Assembly (NCBI RefSeq): GCF_001693815.1
Contig: NZ_MBQD01000024.1
Span: 62,001-126,000, forward strand
Source of the DNA: Tessaracoccus lapidicaptus
GTDB lineage: Bacteria > Actinomycetota > Actinomycetes > Propionibacteriales > Propionibacteriaceae
Direction: 5' to 3'
Length of the DNA: 64,000 bases
The notes beneath the pieces are model-generated. The model made no database searches. It had not been told where the DNA came from and worked only from the letters and a program-made list of their open reading frames with translations. Positions 48,634 through 57,705 of this stretch are shown piece after piece. Each line of letters begins with the position of its first letter. Positions within the stretch are counted from its first letter, which is position 1. The translations under genes were made by a program, and so were the position numbers.

Positions 48634-49641
48634 ATGACCGTACGCATCGGAGTCATCGGCGCCGGCGGCATGGGCCGCGCCCACATCGAGCGCATCGAGA
48701 CCGAACTGGCCGGCGGCCGGGTCGTCGCGGTGGCCGACCTCAACCTCGACGGCGCCCGCGCCGTCGCCGAGCCGCTGGGCGCCAAGGCCTACGGCACCGG
48801 CGCCGAGCTGATCGCCGACCCGGACGTCGACGCCGTCCTCATCGCGACCTTCGGCAGCGTCCACGCCCCCGACGTCATCGCGGCGGTCCAGGCCGGCAAG
48901 TACGTCCTGGTGGAGAAGCCGCTGGCCACCCTCACCGAGGATTCGCTGCGGATCCTCGAGGCCGAACAGGCGGCCGGCAAGAAGCTCATCACGGTGGGGT
49001 TCATGCGCCGCTTCGACAAGGGCTACCAGGAGATGCGCGAGGCGCTCGTCGCCGGCGACCACGGCTACGCCACGCTGGTGCACTGCCGGCACCGCAACCC
49101 CTCGGTCCCAGAGGGCTACACGACCCGCAACATGATCGACGACACGGCCATCCACGAGATCGACACGTGCCGCTACCTGCTCGGCGAGGAGATCGTGCGG
49201 GTCCGCATCGACACCCCGCGCTCGACCAGCCACCGGTTCGAGCACCTCGCCGACCCGCTGGTGCTCGTCGCGTACACCGAGTCCGGCGTCCGCATCGACG
49301 ACGAGGTCAACGTCAACATCGGCTTCGGCTACTCCATCGAGTGTGAGCTCGTCATGGAGCAGGGCACGATCCGGCTGAGCGACCAGCACCGCACGGTCGT
49401 CCGCGACGGCGAGGGCGAGCGCAACCCCATCTGCCGCAGCCACATCGACCGCTTCCACGACGCGTTCAACGCCGAGGTCCAGCAGTGGATCCGCGCCGTC
49501 GAGCGTGACGAGCACACCGGATCCAGCGCCTGGGACGGGTACGCGGCGGGCGTCGTCGTCGACGCGGCGGTCCGGTCGCTGGAGTCGGGTGGCGTCGAGG
49601 TGCCCGTGGAGATGATCGCCAAGCCCGCGTTCTACAACTGA
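48634..49641 (+). CDS. Gfo/Idh/MocA oxidoreductase, inositol 2-dehydrogenase-like
   Basis: 335 aa. NAD-binding RIGVIGAGGMGRAHIERI, the catalytic Lys in YVLVEKPLA, and DDTAIHEIDTCRYLLGEE, in which Asp and His form the active site typical of inositol 2-dehydrogenase (IolG) and relatives. AAGGAG lies upstream of ATG 48634. It is 28 bp after the IolE-like gene: dehydrogenase then dehydratase are the first two steps of inositol catabolism, so the pair may channel an inositol isomer or similar polyol. Confidence 0.87.
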   Translation: MTVRIGVIGAGGMGRAHIERIETELAGGRVVAVADLNLDGARAVAEPLGAKAYGTGAELIADPDVDAVLIATFGSVHAPDVIAAVQAGKYVLVEKPLATLTEDSLRILEAEQAAGKKLITVGFMRRFDKGYQEMREALVAGDHGYATLVHCRHRNPSVPEGYTTRNMIDDTAIHEIDTCRYLLGEEIVRVRIDTPRSTSHRFEHLADPLVLVAYTESGVRIDDEVNVNIGFGYSIECELVMEQGTIRLSDQHRTVVRDGEGERNPICRSHIDRFHDAFNAEVQQWIRAVERDEHTGSSAWDGYAAGVVVDAAVRSLESGGVEVPVEMIAKPAFYN

Positions 49642-49713
49642 CGGGCCGGCCAGAAACCTCATGGTGATGGGGACGGGGTGTGGGGCGCTGCGGCGCTCCG
49701 CACCCCGGGTCGC

Positions 49714-49858
49714 GTTGAGCCTGACACGCGGTCCGTCGCACCCCGTTGAGCCTGGTCCGCGGCTCGACGGCGGAATCTGCGGTGATGACGCTGCCAACGC
49801 CATCGAGACATGGATCAGGCTCAACCCCTCCCCACAGACCGCGAGTCAGGCTCAACCC
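49714..49858. repeat. Symmetric inverted-repeat element with four GTTGAGCCTG units
   Basis: Two direct copies of GTTGAGCCTG (49714, 49745) face two inverted copies CAGGCTCAAC (49816, 49847). The copies in each arm are exactly 31 bp apart. The arms (~45 bp) also match outside the units (CGCGGTC), so the transcript could fold into a long hairpin with a ~55-nt loop. It fills most of the 268-bp gap before the LacI gene; no gene is seen in the gap. Confidence 0.8.
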
Positions 49859-49909
49859 ACCCAGCCCCAGCGGGGCCATAGACTCACCACCCGAGCGAGG
49901 AGGACGAGG

Positions 49910-50938
49910 ATGCCGCAGCGACGCCGACCTACCCAGGCCGACGTCGCGCGCCTGGCTGGGGTGTCGCGCCCGTTGGTGTCGCTGGTCGTCCGCGGTGATC
50001 CCCGGGTGTCGGCCGAGCGGCGTGCCGCCGTGGAGACCGCCATGGCCGAACTCGGCTACCGCGCCAACGCCGCCGCCCGCGCCCTGGCCCGCAACCGGTC
50101 CGACCTCATCGGCGTCGTGCTTCCGGGGTTCGGCAACCTCTTCCACGGCGAGCTGGCCGAGGCCCTGCGCGCGGCGGGCGACGCGCACGACTACGTCCCC
50201 CTCTTGGCCACCATCGCCGAGGACGCCGAACGCGAGGTCAACGCCATCGAGCGGTTCCTCGAGCTGCGCGTGGCCGGCCTGGTCCTCGTGTCCCCACTGC
50301 TGGACATGGCGGCTCTGGGGGCCTACGGCGCCCTGACCCCCACCGTCGTCCTCACCCGCAACCGGGCCCCCGCCACGGTGGACCTCGTCCGCTCAGATGA
50401 CCGGGCCAACGCACGGCTGGTGACCGAGCACCTGTGGACGCGGGGCTATGACCCCGTCATCTACGTCGGCTACGACCGGCCCGCGGAGGGCGACTCGTCC
50501 CGCGAACGCCGGCTCGGCTACCTGGACGCCCAGCAGGCCGGCGGCCGGCCGCCCGTCACACTCACCGCCCGCCACCACGGCGTCGCGGGCGAACGCATCG
50601 ACGGCCTCGACGAGCTCCTCCTACCCGGTACCGGCGTGGTGTGCCACAACGACCGCGTCGCGACGGCGGTCGCCAGTCACGTCGAGGCGCTCGGGCTGCG
50701 CACCGGCGCGGACATCGGCCTGTCCGGCTTCGACAACACGTCCCTGACTCACCTGCCGGGCGCATCGCTGACCAGCGTGGACCTGGACGCGACCACGCTG
50801 GCCAGGACCGCCGTCGAACTGCTCGATGAACGGGTCCAGGGACGCGCCACGCATGCCGACGTCGTGGTGCCCGCCCGGCTCATCGACCGCGCCTCCACTG
50901 CCGGTCCGCGCCCGGGAACTGTCGGCGGCCGCGACTAG
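49910..50938 (+). CDS. LacI-family transcriptional regulator
   Basis: 342 aa. Helix-turn-helix TQADVARLAGVSRPLVSLVV and the hinge MAELGYRANAAARALAR precede a PBP1-like effector domain (LIGVVLPGFGNLFHGEL, GVVCHNDRVATAVA, IGLSGFDNTSLTHLPG). AGGAGG precedes ATG 49910. The most likely target is the twin operator before the IolE-like/dehydrogenase pair upstream. The inducer would be a metabolite of that pathway. Confidence 0.92.
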   Translation: MPQRRRPTQADVARLAGVSRPLVSLVVRGDPRVSAERRAAVETAMAELGYRANAAARALARNRSDLIGVVLPGFGNLFHGELAEALRAAGDAHDYVPLLATIAEDAEREVNAIERFLELRVAGLVLVSPLLDMAALGAYGALTPTVVLTRNRAPATVDLVRSDDRANARLVTEHLWTRGYDPVIYVGYDRPAEGDSSRERRLGYLDAQQAGGRPPVTLTARHHGVAGERIDGLDELLLPGTGVVCHNDRVATAVASHVEALGLRTGADIGLSGFDNTSLTHLPGASLTSVDLDATTLARTAVELLDERVQGRATHADVVVPARLIDRASTAGPRPGTVGGRD

Positions 50939-50948
50939 GGTGGCGCCT

Positions 50949-51743
50949 ATGACGCTTCGACTCGGTGCCCACGTCGATTCCACCGACCCCCTGGCCGAGG
51001 CCGCCGCTCTCAGCATCGGGGCCGTCCAGATCTTCCTGGGTGACCCACAGAGCTGGAAGAAGCCGACGACGCTGGTCGAGGGGGGCGCCCCCGCGCTGCG
51101 TGCCGCGGCCGAGGACGCCGGCATCGGCGTCGTCGTCCACGCGCCGTACGCGCTCAACGTCGCCTCGACCAACAACCGCATCCGCCTCCCCTCCCGGAAA
51201 CTGCTCCAACAGACCGTCACCGAGGCGGCCGCCGTCGGGGCGCTGGGTGTGGTGGTGCACGGCGGGCACGTCACGCAGTCGGAGGACCCCGCGGTCGGCT
51301 TCGCGAACTGGCGCAAGGCGGTCGACGGCCTGGACCTGCCGGTCCCCATCTTCATCGAGAACACCGCCGGCGGCACCAACGCCATGACCCGTGAGCTCGA
51401 GGCGATCGACCGGCTGTGGTCCGCGCTCGAGTCGTCGCCCAACGCTGACCGGGTGGGCTTCTGCCTCGACACGTGCCACGCGCACGCGGCCGGCCTCGAC
51501 CTCGACGGCCTGGTCGGGCGCGTCAGGGGCATCACGGGTCGCGTCGACGTCGTGCACTGCAACGACTCGCGCGACCTCCCAGGCAGCGGCGCGGACCGGC
51601 ACACCAACCTCGGCCAGGGCCTCATCGACGGCGACCTCCTGGCCTGCGTGGTCCGGGACGCCGCCACCATCACGCTGCTGGAGACGCCGGGCGGGGTGCC
51701 GGAGCGCACCGCGGACCTGGCGTGGCTCCAGTCCGCCGTGTAG
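50949..51743 (+). CDS. nfo: Endonuclease IV-type AP endonuclease
   Basis: 264 aa, TIM barrel. RLGAHVDSTDPLAEA at the start, VVVHAPYALNVAS (His), VVVHGGHV (His), IENTAGG (Glu), GFCLDTCHAHAAG (Asp/His), DVVHCNDSRDLPGSGADRH and LLETPGG (Glu) supply the tri-zinc ligands of Nfo. It cleaves DNA at abasic sites during base-excision repair. TAGGGT lies 7 nt before the ATG with no Shine-Dalgarno, so it is probably leaderless and independent of the LacI gene 10 bp upstream. Confidence 0.93.
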   Translation: MTLRLGAHVDSTDPLAEAAALSIGAVQIFLGDPQSWKKPTTLVEGGAPALRAAAEDAGIGVVVHAPYALNVASTNNRIRLPSRKLLQQTVTEAAAVGALGVVVHGGHVTQSEDPAVGFANWRKAVDGLDLPVPIFIENTAGGTNAMTRELEAIDRLWSALESSPNADRVGFCLDTCHAHAAGLDLDGLVGRVRGITGRVDVVHCNDSRDLPGSGADRHTNLGQGLIDGDLLACVVRDAATITLLETPGGVPERTADLAWLQSAV

Positions 51744-51828
51744 CGCCAGCCACAGCGCCCCTGGCCGACGTCGGCCCCGCTAGACTGGCCCCCGCCACCA
51801 CGGACCCGGACCGGACAGGAGTTCTGGC

Positions 51829-54800
51829 GTGCTCGTAGCCCTGATCGCCGCGCATGCGGTGATCGGCGCGCTCACTCCCGCTCTGGTGTCGCGCTGGGGG
51901 GCCCGCACCTTCTACCTGCTGGCCCTCGTCCCCGCGGCGGCCGGGGCGTGGCTCGTGACGTTGGCCCCCACCGTCCTGGGCGGGGAGGCTTACGTCGAGC
52001 ACCACACGTGGATCCGGCAACTCGACGTGGCCGTCAGCCTGCGCATCGGGTTGCTGCAGTGGGTACTCGCGCTCGTCGTCACCTGGGTCGGCGCCGCGGT
52101 GATGCTCTACAGCCGCTGGTACTTCGACGGCACGCACTCGGGCCGCTCCCCTGCGGTGCTGACGCTCTTCGCCGGGGCCATGCTGGGCCTCGTCACGGCC
52201 GACAACCTCGTCCTGCTCTACGTGTTCTGGGAGCTGACGACCGTCTTCTCGTACCTGTTGATCGGCCACGAGCCCTCCCGCCGGGCCAACCGCGGCGCGG
52301 CCCAGACCGCGCTCATCGTCACCACCACCGGTGGACTGGCCATGCTGGTGGGCATCGTCGCGCTCTGGCAGACCTCGGGCACGCTGTCGCTGGCCGAGCT
52401 GGTCGCCGATCCGCCGTCGGGGACGCTCGCCACGGTCGGGGCCCTGCTGATGCTGGTAGGGGCGCTCAGCAAATCCGCACTGGTCCCCTTCCACTTCTGG
52501 CTCCCGGGCGCGATGGCGGCCCCCACTCCCATCTCGGCCTACCTGCACGCTGCCGCGATGGTGAAGGCCGGCGTCTACCTGGTCGCCGCGCTGGCGCCCG
52601 CGTTCGCGACCGTCCCGTTCTGGCGCGGGACCGTGATGATCCTGGGCGCCACGACGATGATCCTGGGCGGCTGGCGGGCGTTGCGCCAGACCGACCTCAA
52701 GCTGCTCCTCGCCTACGGCACCGTGAGCCAGTTGGGCTTCATGGTGCTGCTCGTGGGGCTCGGGACGGAGGCGGCAGCGCTGGCAGGGCTGGCCACGGTG
52801 GTCGCCCACGCGCTGTTCAAGTCGACGCTGTTCATGACCGTCGGCGTCATCGACCACTCGGCCGGGACGAGGGACCTGCGCGAGCTGAACGGCGTGGCCT
52901 ATCGCGTGCCCTGGCTGGCCGCCCTGGGCGGGTTCGCCGCCCTGTCCATGGCCGGGTTCCCCCCGCTGATCGGCTTCCTCACCAAGGAGGCGGCCTTCGA
53001 GTCCGTCGAGTACCTGGTGCGCGGTGACCTGGCGCCGGTGACGCCGCTCGCCGCCGCGGCGCTGGCCGCCGCGCTGGTCTTCGGCTCCGCCCTGACAGTC
53101 GCCTACTCGTTGCGCTGGTGGTGGGGCGCGTTCGCCCCGAAGGACGGCGGTCCCGTCCTCTCCTGGCACCGGCCGGCCGTCGGGATCGTCGCCGTGCCGG
53201 CCGTGCTCGCCGTCGCCTCGCTCGCCGGCGGCTTCCTGGGCCCGCAGCTCACCGCCGTGCTGGACGTGTACGCCCGCACCGTCTCGGCCGGGGAGGCGAG
53301 CCATGGGCTGGCCCTGTGGCACGGGTTCACGTGGCCGCTGATCATGTCGATCGCCGCCGTGGCCGGCGGCATCGCGCTGTTCGTCTTCCGCACCCGCATC
53401 TCGGCCGTCCAAGCGACGTTCCCCTCCACGGTCACCGCGGAGGAGGTCTACCACCGCTCGATGCAGAGGCTGGACCGGGTGGCCGTCGAGGTGACGGCCC
53501 GATCGCAGCGCGGCTCGCTCTCGATCTACCTGGGCACGATCCTCGTCACCCTCGTCGGCCTGGCCACCTTCGCGATGCTGCGGATCCGGATCTGGCCGGA
53601 GTACCGGGCGTTCGACCACTGGCCACAGCTGCTGGTGGCGGCGGTCATGGCCACGGCCGCGGTCCTGGCCGCATGGTCGCGCGGACGGATCCGCGCCATC
53701 CTCCTGGTCGGCGTCACCGGATACGGTCTGGCGCTCATGTTCGCCATGGCGGGGGCCCCGGACCTGGCGCTCACGCAGGTCCTCGTCGAGACCGCCATGT
53801 TGGTGGTCTTCGTGCTGGTGGTGCGCAAGCTGCCCCGCTACTTCACCAACCGGCCGCTCAGTTCCAGCCGGTGGTGGCGCATCCTGGTCGCGGTCGCGGT
53901 CGGGACGACGGTGACTCTGGTGGCGCTGGTCAGCGCCGGCGCCCGGGTGGCCGACCCGGTGTCGGAGGCCTGGTACGAGGCGGCCTACGAGTTCGGCTAC
54001 GGGAAGAACATCGTCAACGTCGCGCTCGTCGACATCCGCGCCTGGGACACCTTCGGCGAGATCGCGGTCCTGGTCATCGCCGCAACGGGCGTGGCGTCGC
54101 TGATCTTCCTCCGCTCGCGCGTCGGCGGGGTGACGACCACCGAGGACGTGTTCGCGGACCGTGAGGACGCCCCGATGGCCGACACCGCGCCCGGGGTGTG
54201 GCTGCGCGGCGGCCAGACCCTGTCCCCGCTGGTGCGGTCGCTCGTGTTCGAGGTCGTGACCCGGCTCCTGTTCGGCGTCATGATCGTCGTGTCCGTGTAC
54301 CTGCTGCTGGCGGGGCACAACTCCCCCGGCGGCGGGTTCGCGGGCGGCCTGGTGGCCGGGATGGCGCTGATCATCCGCTACCTCGCGGCGGGCCGTCACG
54401 AACTCGACGAGGCCGCCCCGCTCGACGCCGGCCGGCTGCTCGGCGGCGGACTCGCCCTCGCCCTCGGCACGGCCGTCGCACCCCTGCTCGCGGGCGGTCG
54501 GATCCTGCAGAGCTACGACTTCTACCTCAACGTGCCCGGACCCGACTCCGTCGCCACCCTCTGGGGCGAGCTCCCCCTGTTCGGCGAGATCCACCTCGTG
54601 AGTTCCACGGTGTTCGACATCGGCGTCTACCTCATCGTCGTAGGCATGCTCCTCGACATCGCGCGCAGCCTCGGCTCCGGCGTCGACCAGCACGCCACCG
54701 ACGAGATCGCCCCCATGCCGCTGCCCGACTCGACGATCGCCCTGCCCGCCCGGCACCGCGGCCAGGTCGCGGACCGGGGCACCGGTGAGGCCCACGACGA

Positions 54801-54831
54801 CGCGCCCGGACGCGGAGGGGGACGGCGATGA
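51829..54831 (+). CDS. mrpA: Na+/H+ antiporter subunit A fused to subunit B (MrpA-MrpB)
   Basis: 1000 aa, about 24 transmembrane helices. The N-terminal ~520 residues are the NADH-dehydrogenase-like (ND5/NuoL) proton channel (VLLYVFWELTTVFSYLLIG, LVPFHFWLPGAMAAPTPISAYLHAA, with functional Glu and Lys). A middle MrpA-specific part (DUF4040-like, ALTQVLVETAMLVVFVLVVRKLP) follows. The last ~160 residues are an MnhB domain (LLAGHNSPGGGFAGGLVAGM). GTG 51829 has ACAGGAG 7 nt upstream. The stop overlaps mrpC by 4 bp. It exports Na+ in exchange for H+ and supports pH and salt tolerance. Confidence 0.94.
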   Translation: MLVALIAAHAVIGALTPALVSRWGARTFYLLALVPAAAGAWLVTLAPTVLGGEAYVEHHTWIRQLDVAVSLRIGLLQWVLALVVTWVGAAVMLYSRWYFDGTHSGRSPAVLTLFAGAMLGLVTADNLVLLYVFWELTTVFSYLLIGHEPSRRANRGAAQTALIVTTTGGLAMLVGIVALWQTSGTLSLAELVADPPSGTLATVGALLMLVGALSKSALVPFHFWLPGAMAAPTPISAYLHAAAMVKAGVYLVAALAPAFATVPFWRGTVMILGATTMILGGWRALRQTDLKLLLAYGTVSQLGFMVLLVGLGTEAAALAGLATVVAHALFKSTLFMTVGVIDHSAGTRDLRELNGVAYRVPWLAALGGFAALSMAGFPPLIGFLTKEAAFESVEYLVRGDLAPVTPLAAAALAAALVFGSALTVAYSLRWWWGAFAPKDGGPVLSWHRPAVGIVAVPAVLAVASLAGGFLGPQLTAVLDVYARTVSAGEASHGLALWHGFTWPLIMSIAAVAGGIALFVFRTRISAVQATFPSTVTAEEVYHRSMQRLDRVAVEVTARSQRGSLSIYLGTILVTLVGLATFAMLRIRIWPEYRAFDHWPQLLVAAVMATAAVLAAWSRGRIRAILLVGVTGYGLALMFAMAGAPDLALTQVLVETAMLVVFVLVVRKLPRYFTNRPLSSSRWWRILVAVAVGTTVTLVALVSAGARVADPVSEAWYEAAYEFGYGKNIVNVALVDIRAWDTFGEIAVLVIAATGVASLIFLRSRVGGVTTTEDVFADREDAPMADTAPGVWLRGGQTLSPLVRSLVFEVVTRLLFGVMIVVSVYLLLAGHNSPGGGFAGGLVAGMALIIRYLAAGRHELDEAAPLDAGRLLGGGLALALGTAVAPLLAGGRILQSYDFYLNVPGPDSVATLWGELPLFGEIHLVSSTVFDIGVYLIVVGMLLDIARSLGSGVDQHATDEIAPMPLPDSTIALPARHRGQVADRGTGEAHDDAPGRGGGRR

Positions 54832-55256
54832 CCGCGAACCTCCTCCTCGCCATCACCGCCGGCGTCCTCGTCGCCAGCGGCGTCTACCTGCTGCTCGAGC
54901 GCTCGCTCACCCGCATCCTGCTCGGCGTCCTGGTCATCAGCAACGGCGTGAACCTGCTGTTCGTCGTCGCCGCCGGCCGGCCCGGCACCCCGCCCATCGT
55001 CGGGCTCGGGGACCCGGAGACCACATCGGACCCGCTGCCTCAGGTCATGGTGCTCACCGCGATCGTCATCACCATGGCCGTGGCGGCCTTCGTGCTGACG
55101 GTCGCCTACCGCAGCTTCCAGTTGCACGGCCACGACGAGGTCGCCGACGACGTCGAGGACGCCCGGATCCGCCGCCTTGCGGAGGCGGACGCGGCCTCGG
55201 AGTCCTACGAGGACACCACGTTCTCCGACAGCGGAGAGGATGTGGTGAGCGAATGA
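54828..55256 (+). CDS. mrpC: Na+/H+ antiporter subunit C
   Basis: 142 aa, three transmembrane helices, NuoK-like. LLLAITAGVLVASGVYLLLERSL, VLVISNGVNLLFVVA and MVLTAIVITMAVAAFVL are typical; the C-terminal ~45 residues are acidic and longer than in most MrpC. ATG overlaps the mrpA stop and its stop overlaps mrpD. Confidence 0.95.
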   Translation: MTANLLLAITAGVLVASGVYLLLERSLTRILLGVLVISNGVNLLFVVAAGRPGTPPIVGLGDPETTSDPLPQVMVLTAIVITMAVAAFVLTVAYRSFQLHGHDEVADDVEDARIRRLAEADAASESYEDTTFSDSGEDVVSE

Positions 55257-56803
55257 TGTCCGACCTGCTGGCCGCGCCCATGCTCCTGGCCGTCTTCGGC
55301 GCCGCCGTCGCGCTGGCGCTCCCTGGCCGTCCCGGCGTGCAGCGCGCCGTGTCTGTCGTCAGCCTCACCGGCATCATGGGCGTGGCCGGCGTCCTGATGT
55401 GGCACACGCACCAGGTGGGGCCGGTCGCGCTCTGGCTGGGCGCGTGGGCCGAGCCGCTCGGCATCGCGCTGGTGGCCGACCGGCTGAGCTCCCTCATGCT
55501 GTTCGTCGCCTCCGTGGTGGCCCTCTGCGTGCTGCTGTTCGCCACCGGCCAGGACAGCGACGAGCAGCGCCGCGAGACCCCGGTGTCGATCTTCCACCCC
55601 ACCTTCCTGCTGCTCATGGCGGGCGTCTCCAACGCCTTCCTGGCCGGGGACCTGTTCAACCTGTTCGTCGGGTTCGAGATGCTGCTGTTCTCGTCCTACG
55701 TGCTGCTGACGCTGGGCGGCACCGCCGACCGGATCCGCGCCGGCACCACCTACATCATCGTGTCCCTGCTCAGCTCCGCGCTGTTCCTCATCTCCATCTC
55801 AAGCGTCTACGCCGCCACCGGCACCGTCAACCTGGCCCACCTCGCCGTGAGGCTGCGGGACCTCACGGAGCCGGTGCAACTGCTCCTCGAGGTGCTGCTC
55901 ATCGTCACGTTCGCCATCAAGGCGGCCATGTTCCCCCTGGCGTCGTGGCTGCCCGACTCGTATCCGACGGCGCCGGCACCCGTCACGGCCGTGTTCGCGG
56001 GCCTGCTCACCAAGGTCGGCGTGTACGCGATCATCCGCACCGAGACGTTGCTGTTCCCGACCTCTCCGGTCAACGACGTGCTCATGGTGGCGTCGTTGTT
56101 CACCATGGTGGTGGGCATCCTGGGCGCGATCGCGCAGGTGGAGATCAAGCGCATGCTGTCGTTCACGCTCATCAGCCACATCGGCTACATGGTGTTCGGC
56201 ATCTCGCTGGCCAGCGAGGCCGGCATGGCCGCGACCATCTTCTACACGGCCCACCACATCACCATCCAGGCCACGCTGTTCCTCGTGACCGGCCTCATCG
56301 AACGTCGCGGAGGCACGTCGTCGCTCGACGGCCTCGGCGGCCTGCTCGGCGTCGCCCCGCTGCTGGCCGTCCTGTTCTTCGTCCCCGCGATGAACCTGGC
56401 CGGCATCCCGCCGTTGTCGGGGTTCATCGGCAAACTGGGGCTGCTGCAGGCTGGCGCCGCCGCCGGGACACCGCTCGCGTGGGCGGTCGTGGCCGGCGGG
56501 GTCGCCACCAGCCTCCTCACGCTCATCGCGATGGCCAAAGTCTGGAACCGCGCCTTCTGGGGCATCACGCCCGCCGAGGAGCGACGCGCGGCGCGTGTCA
56601 TCGACATCGACGGCGACGGCCACGAGGACGACGACACGCGCCCCATGCCCCCGCTGCAGGTCGGCGCGACGATGGCACTGGTCGTCTTCGGCCTGGGCCT
56701 GACCGTGTTCGCCGGGCCGCTCTACGAGTACACGCACGCGGCGGCGGCCGCGCTGCGCGACGGCTCCTACATCGCGGCCGTGCTTCCCGAGGGGCTGCGA
56801 TGA
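55253..56803 (+). CDS. mrpD: Na+/H+ antiporter subunit D
   Basis: 516 aa, about 14 transmembrane helices of the NuoN/ND2-like proton-channel family. Key pieces are LFNLFVGFEMLLFSSYVLL (Glu), KAAMFPLASWLPDSYPTAP (Lys), and KRMLSFTLISHIGYMVFGI. ATG 55253 overlaps the mrpC stop (ATGA); a second ATG follows directly. With subunit A it forms the core transport module. Confidence 0.96.
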   Translation: MMSDLLAAPMLLAVFGAAVALALPGRPGVQRAVSVVSLTGIMGVAGVLMWHTHQVGPVALWLGAWAEPLGIALVADRLSSLMLFVASVVALCVLLFATGQDSDEQRRETPVSIFHPTFLLLMAGVSNAFLAGDLFNLFVGFEMLLFSSYVLLTLGGTADRIRAGTTYIIVSLLSSALFLISISSVYAATGTVNLAHLAVRLRDLTEPVQLLLEVLLIVTFAIKAAMFPLASWLPDSYPTAPAPVTAVFAGLLTKVGVYAIIRTETLLFPTSPVNDVLMVASLFTMVVGILGAIAQVEIKRMLSFTLISHIGYMVFGISLASEAGMAATIFYTAHHITIQATLFLVTGLIERRGGTSSLDGLGGLLGVAPLLAVLFFVPAMNLAGIPPLSGFIGKLGLLQAGAAAGTPLAWAVVAGGVATSLLTLIAMAKVWNRAFWGITPAEERRAARVIDIDGDGHEDDDTRPMPPLQVGATMALVVFGLGLTVFAGPLYEYTHAAAAALRDGSYIAAVLPEGLR

Positions 56804-57387
56804 GATCGACGACGCCGTGGCGCGACCGGATGCGAGTCCGTCCCCTCTCGATCCTCGGGATGACCCTGGTGTGGGCGCTGCTGTGGGGCAGCGCGTCGCC
56901 GCTGATCGTCCTGTCCGGGATCCTCATCGCCTGGGTGGTCGACGTCGTGTTCCCGCTGCCGCCGATCCACTGGACGGGCCGGTTCCGCCCGCTGGGCTTC
57001 CTGCGCCTGCTGGGACACCTGCTGCTGGACCTGGTGGTCTCCTCGTTGCGCATCCTCCGGCTGGCGTTCCTCCGGGAGGTGAAGCTCGACGCGGGGATCG
57101 TGCGGGTCGACCTGCACACCGACGACGACCTCTATCAGGTGGCCGTCGCCGAACTGCTGTCGCTGGTCCCGGGCACGGTGGTCGTCGAGGTGGTCCGGCA
57201 CCCCCGTCGGCTGTACCTCCACGCCCTGGAGCTTCACGACGCCGAGTCCGTCGACAAGGTCCAGCGGATGGTGATGGCCGTCGAGTCCGGCGTGGTGCGG
57301 GCGTTCGGGTCCGCGGAGCAGATCCACGCCTTCGACCTCGCCTGTCTCGCCCACCCGGCCGCACTGACCCCCCAGATGGAGGAGTGA
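56800..57387 (+). CDS. mrpE: Na+/H+ antiporter subunit E
   Basis: 195 aa. Two N-terminal hydrophobic segments (LGMTLVWALLWGSASPLIVLS, WVVDVVFPL) and a cytoplasmic MNHE domain with LGHLLLDLVVSSLRILRLAF and LLSLVPGTVVVEV. ATG overlaps the mrpD stop. The protein is longer at the C-terminus than many MrpE. Confidence 0.94.
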   Translation: MRSTTPWRDRMRVRPLSILGMTLVWALLWGSASPLIVLSGILIAWVVDVVFPLPPIHWTGRFRPLGFLRLLGHLLLDLVVSSLRILRLAFLREVKLDAGIVRVDLHTDDDLYQVAVAELLSLVPGTVVVEVVRHPRRLYLHALELHDAESVDKVQRMVMAVESGVVRAFGSAEQIHAFDLACLAHPAALTPQMEE

Positions 57388-57390
57388 CCC

Positions 57391-57705
57391 ATGGACCTGG
57401 CCACCGACATCGTTCTGGGCGTCGCCGCGGTCCTGCTGGCCGTCGCGGGCATCATCGGGGTGAACCGGATCGCCGAGGGGCCCACGCAGCTGGACCGCTC
57501 CGTGGCGGCCGACCTCATCGTCGCCGTCGCGGTGGCCTCGCTCGGCGCTTGGACCGTCTGGTCGGACGGCCCCACTGAGGTCCTCATCCTCCTGCTCCTG
57601 TCGCTGCTGGGCTTCACGGGAGCCGTGTCCGTGGCCCGCCTCGTCGCCGACCGCATGGCCACCCGGCGCCAGTACCGCAGCTCCGGAGAGGGGAAGGGCC
57701 AGTGA
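57391..57705 (+). CDS. mrpF: Na+/H+ antiporter subunit F
   Basis: 104 aa, three transmembrane helices. IVLGVAAVLLAVAGIIGVNRI, EGPTQLDRSVAADLIVAVAV (the conserved polar/Asp segment of MrpF) and VLILLLLSLLGFTGAVSVARL. It starts 3 bp after mrpE and overlaps mrpG by 4 bp. Confidence 0.94.
   Translation: MDLATDIVLGVAAVLLAVAGIIGVNRIAEGPTQLDRSVAADLIVAVAVASLGAWTVWSDGPTEVLILLLLSLLGFTGAVSVARLVADRMATRRQYRSSGEGKGQ

Noticed and set aside
51763-51776. Palindrome GGCCGACGTCGGCC as an operator for the Mrp operon
   Set aside because: A 14-bp GC-only palindrome is frequent by chance in this composition, and no regulator or spaced promoter supports it.
51670-54795. 1041-aa minus-strand reading frame opposite mrpA
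   Set aside because: Antisense of a membrane gene, which typically gives long polar open frames in high-GC DNA.
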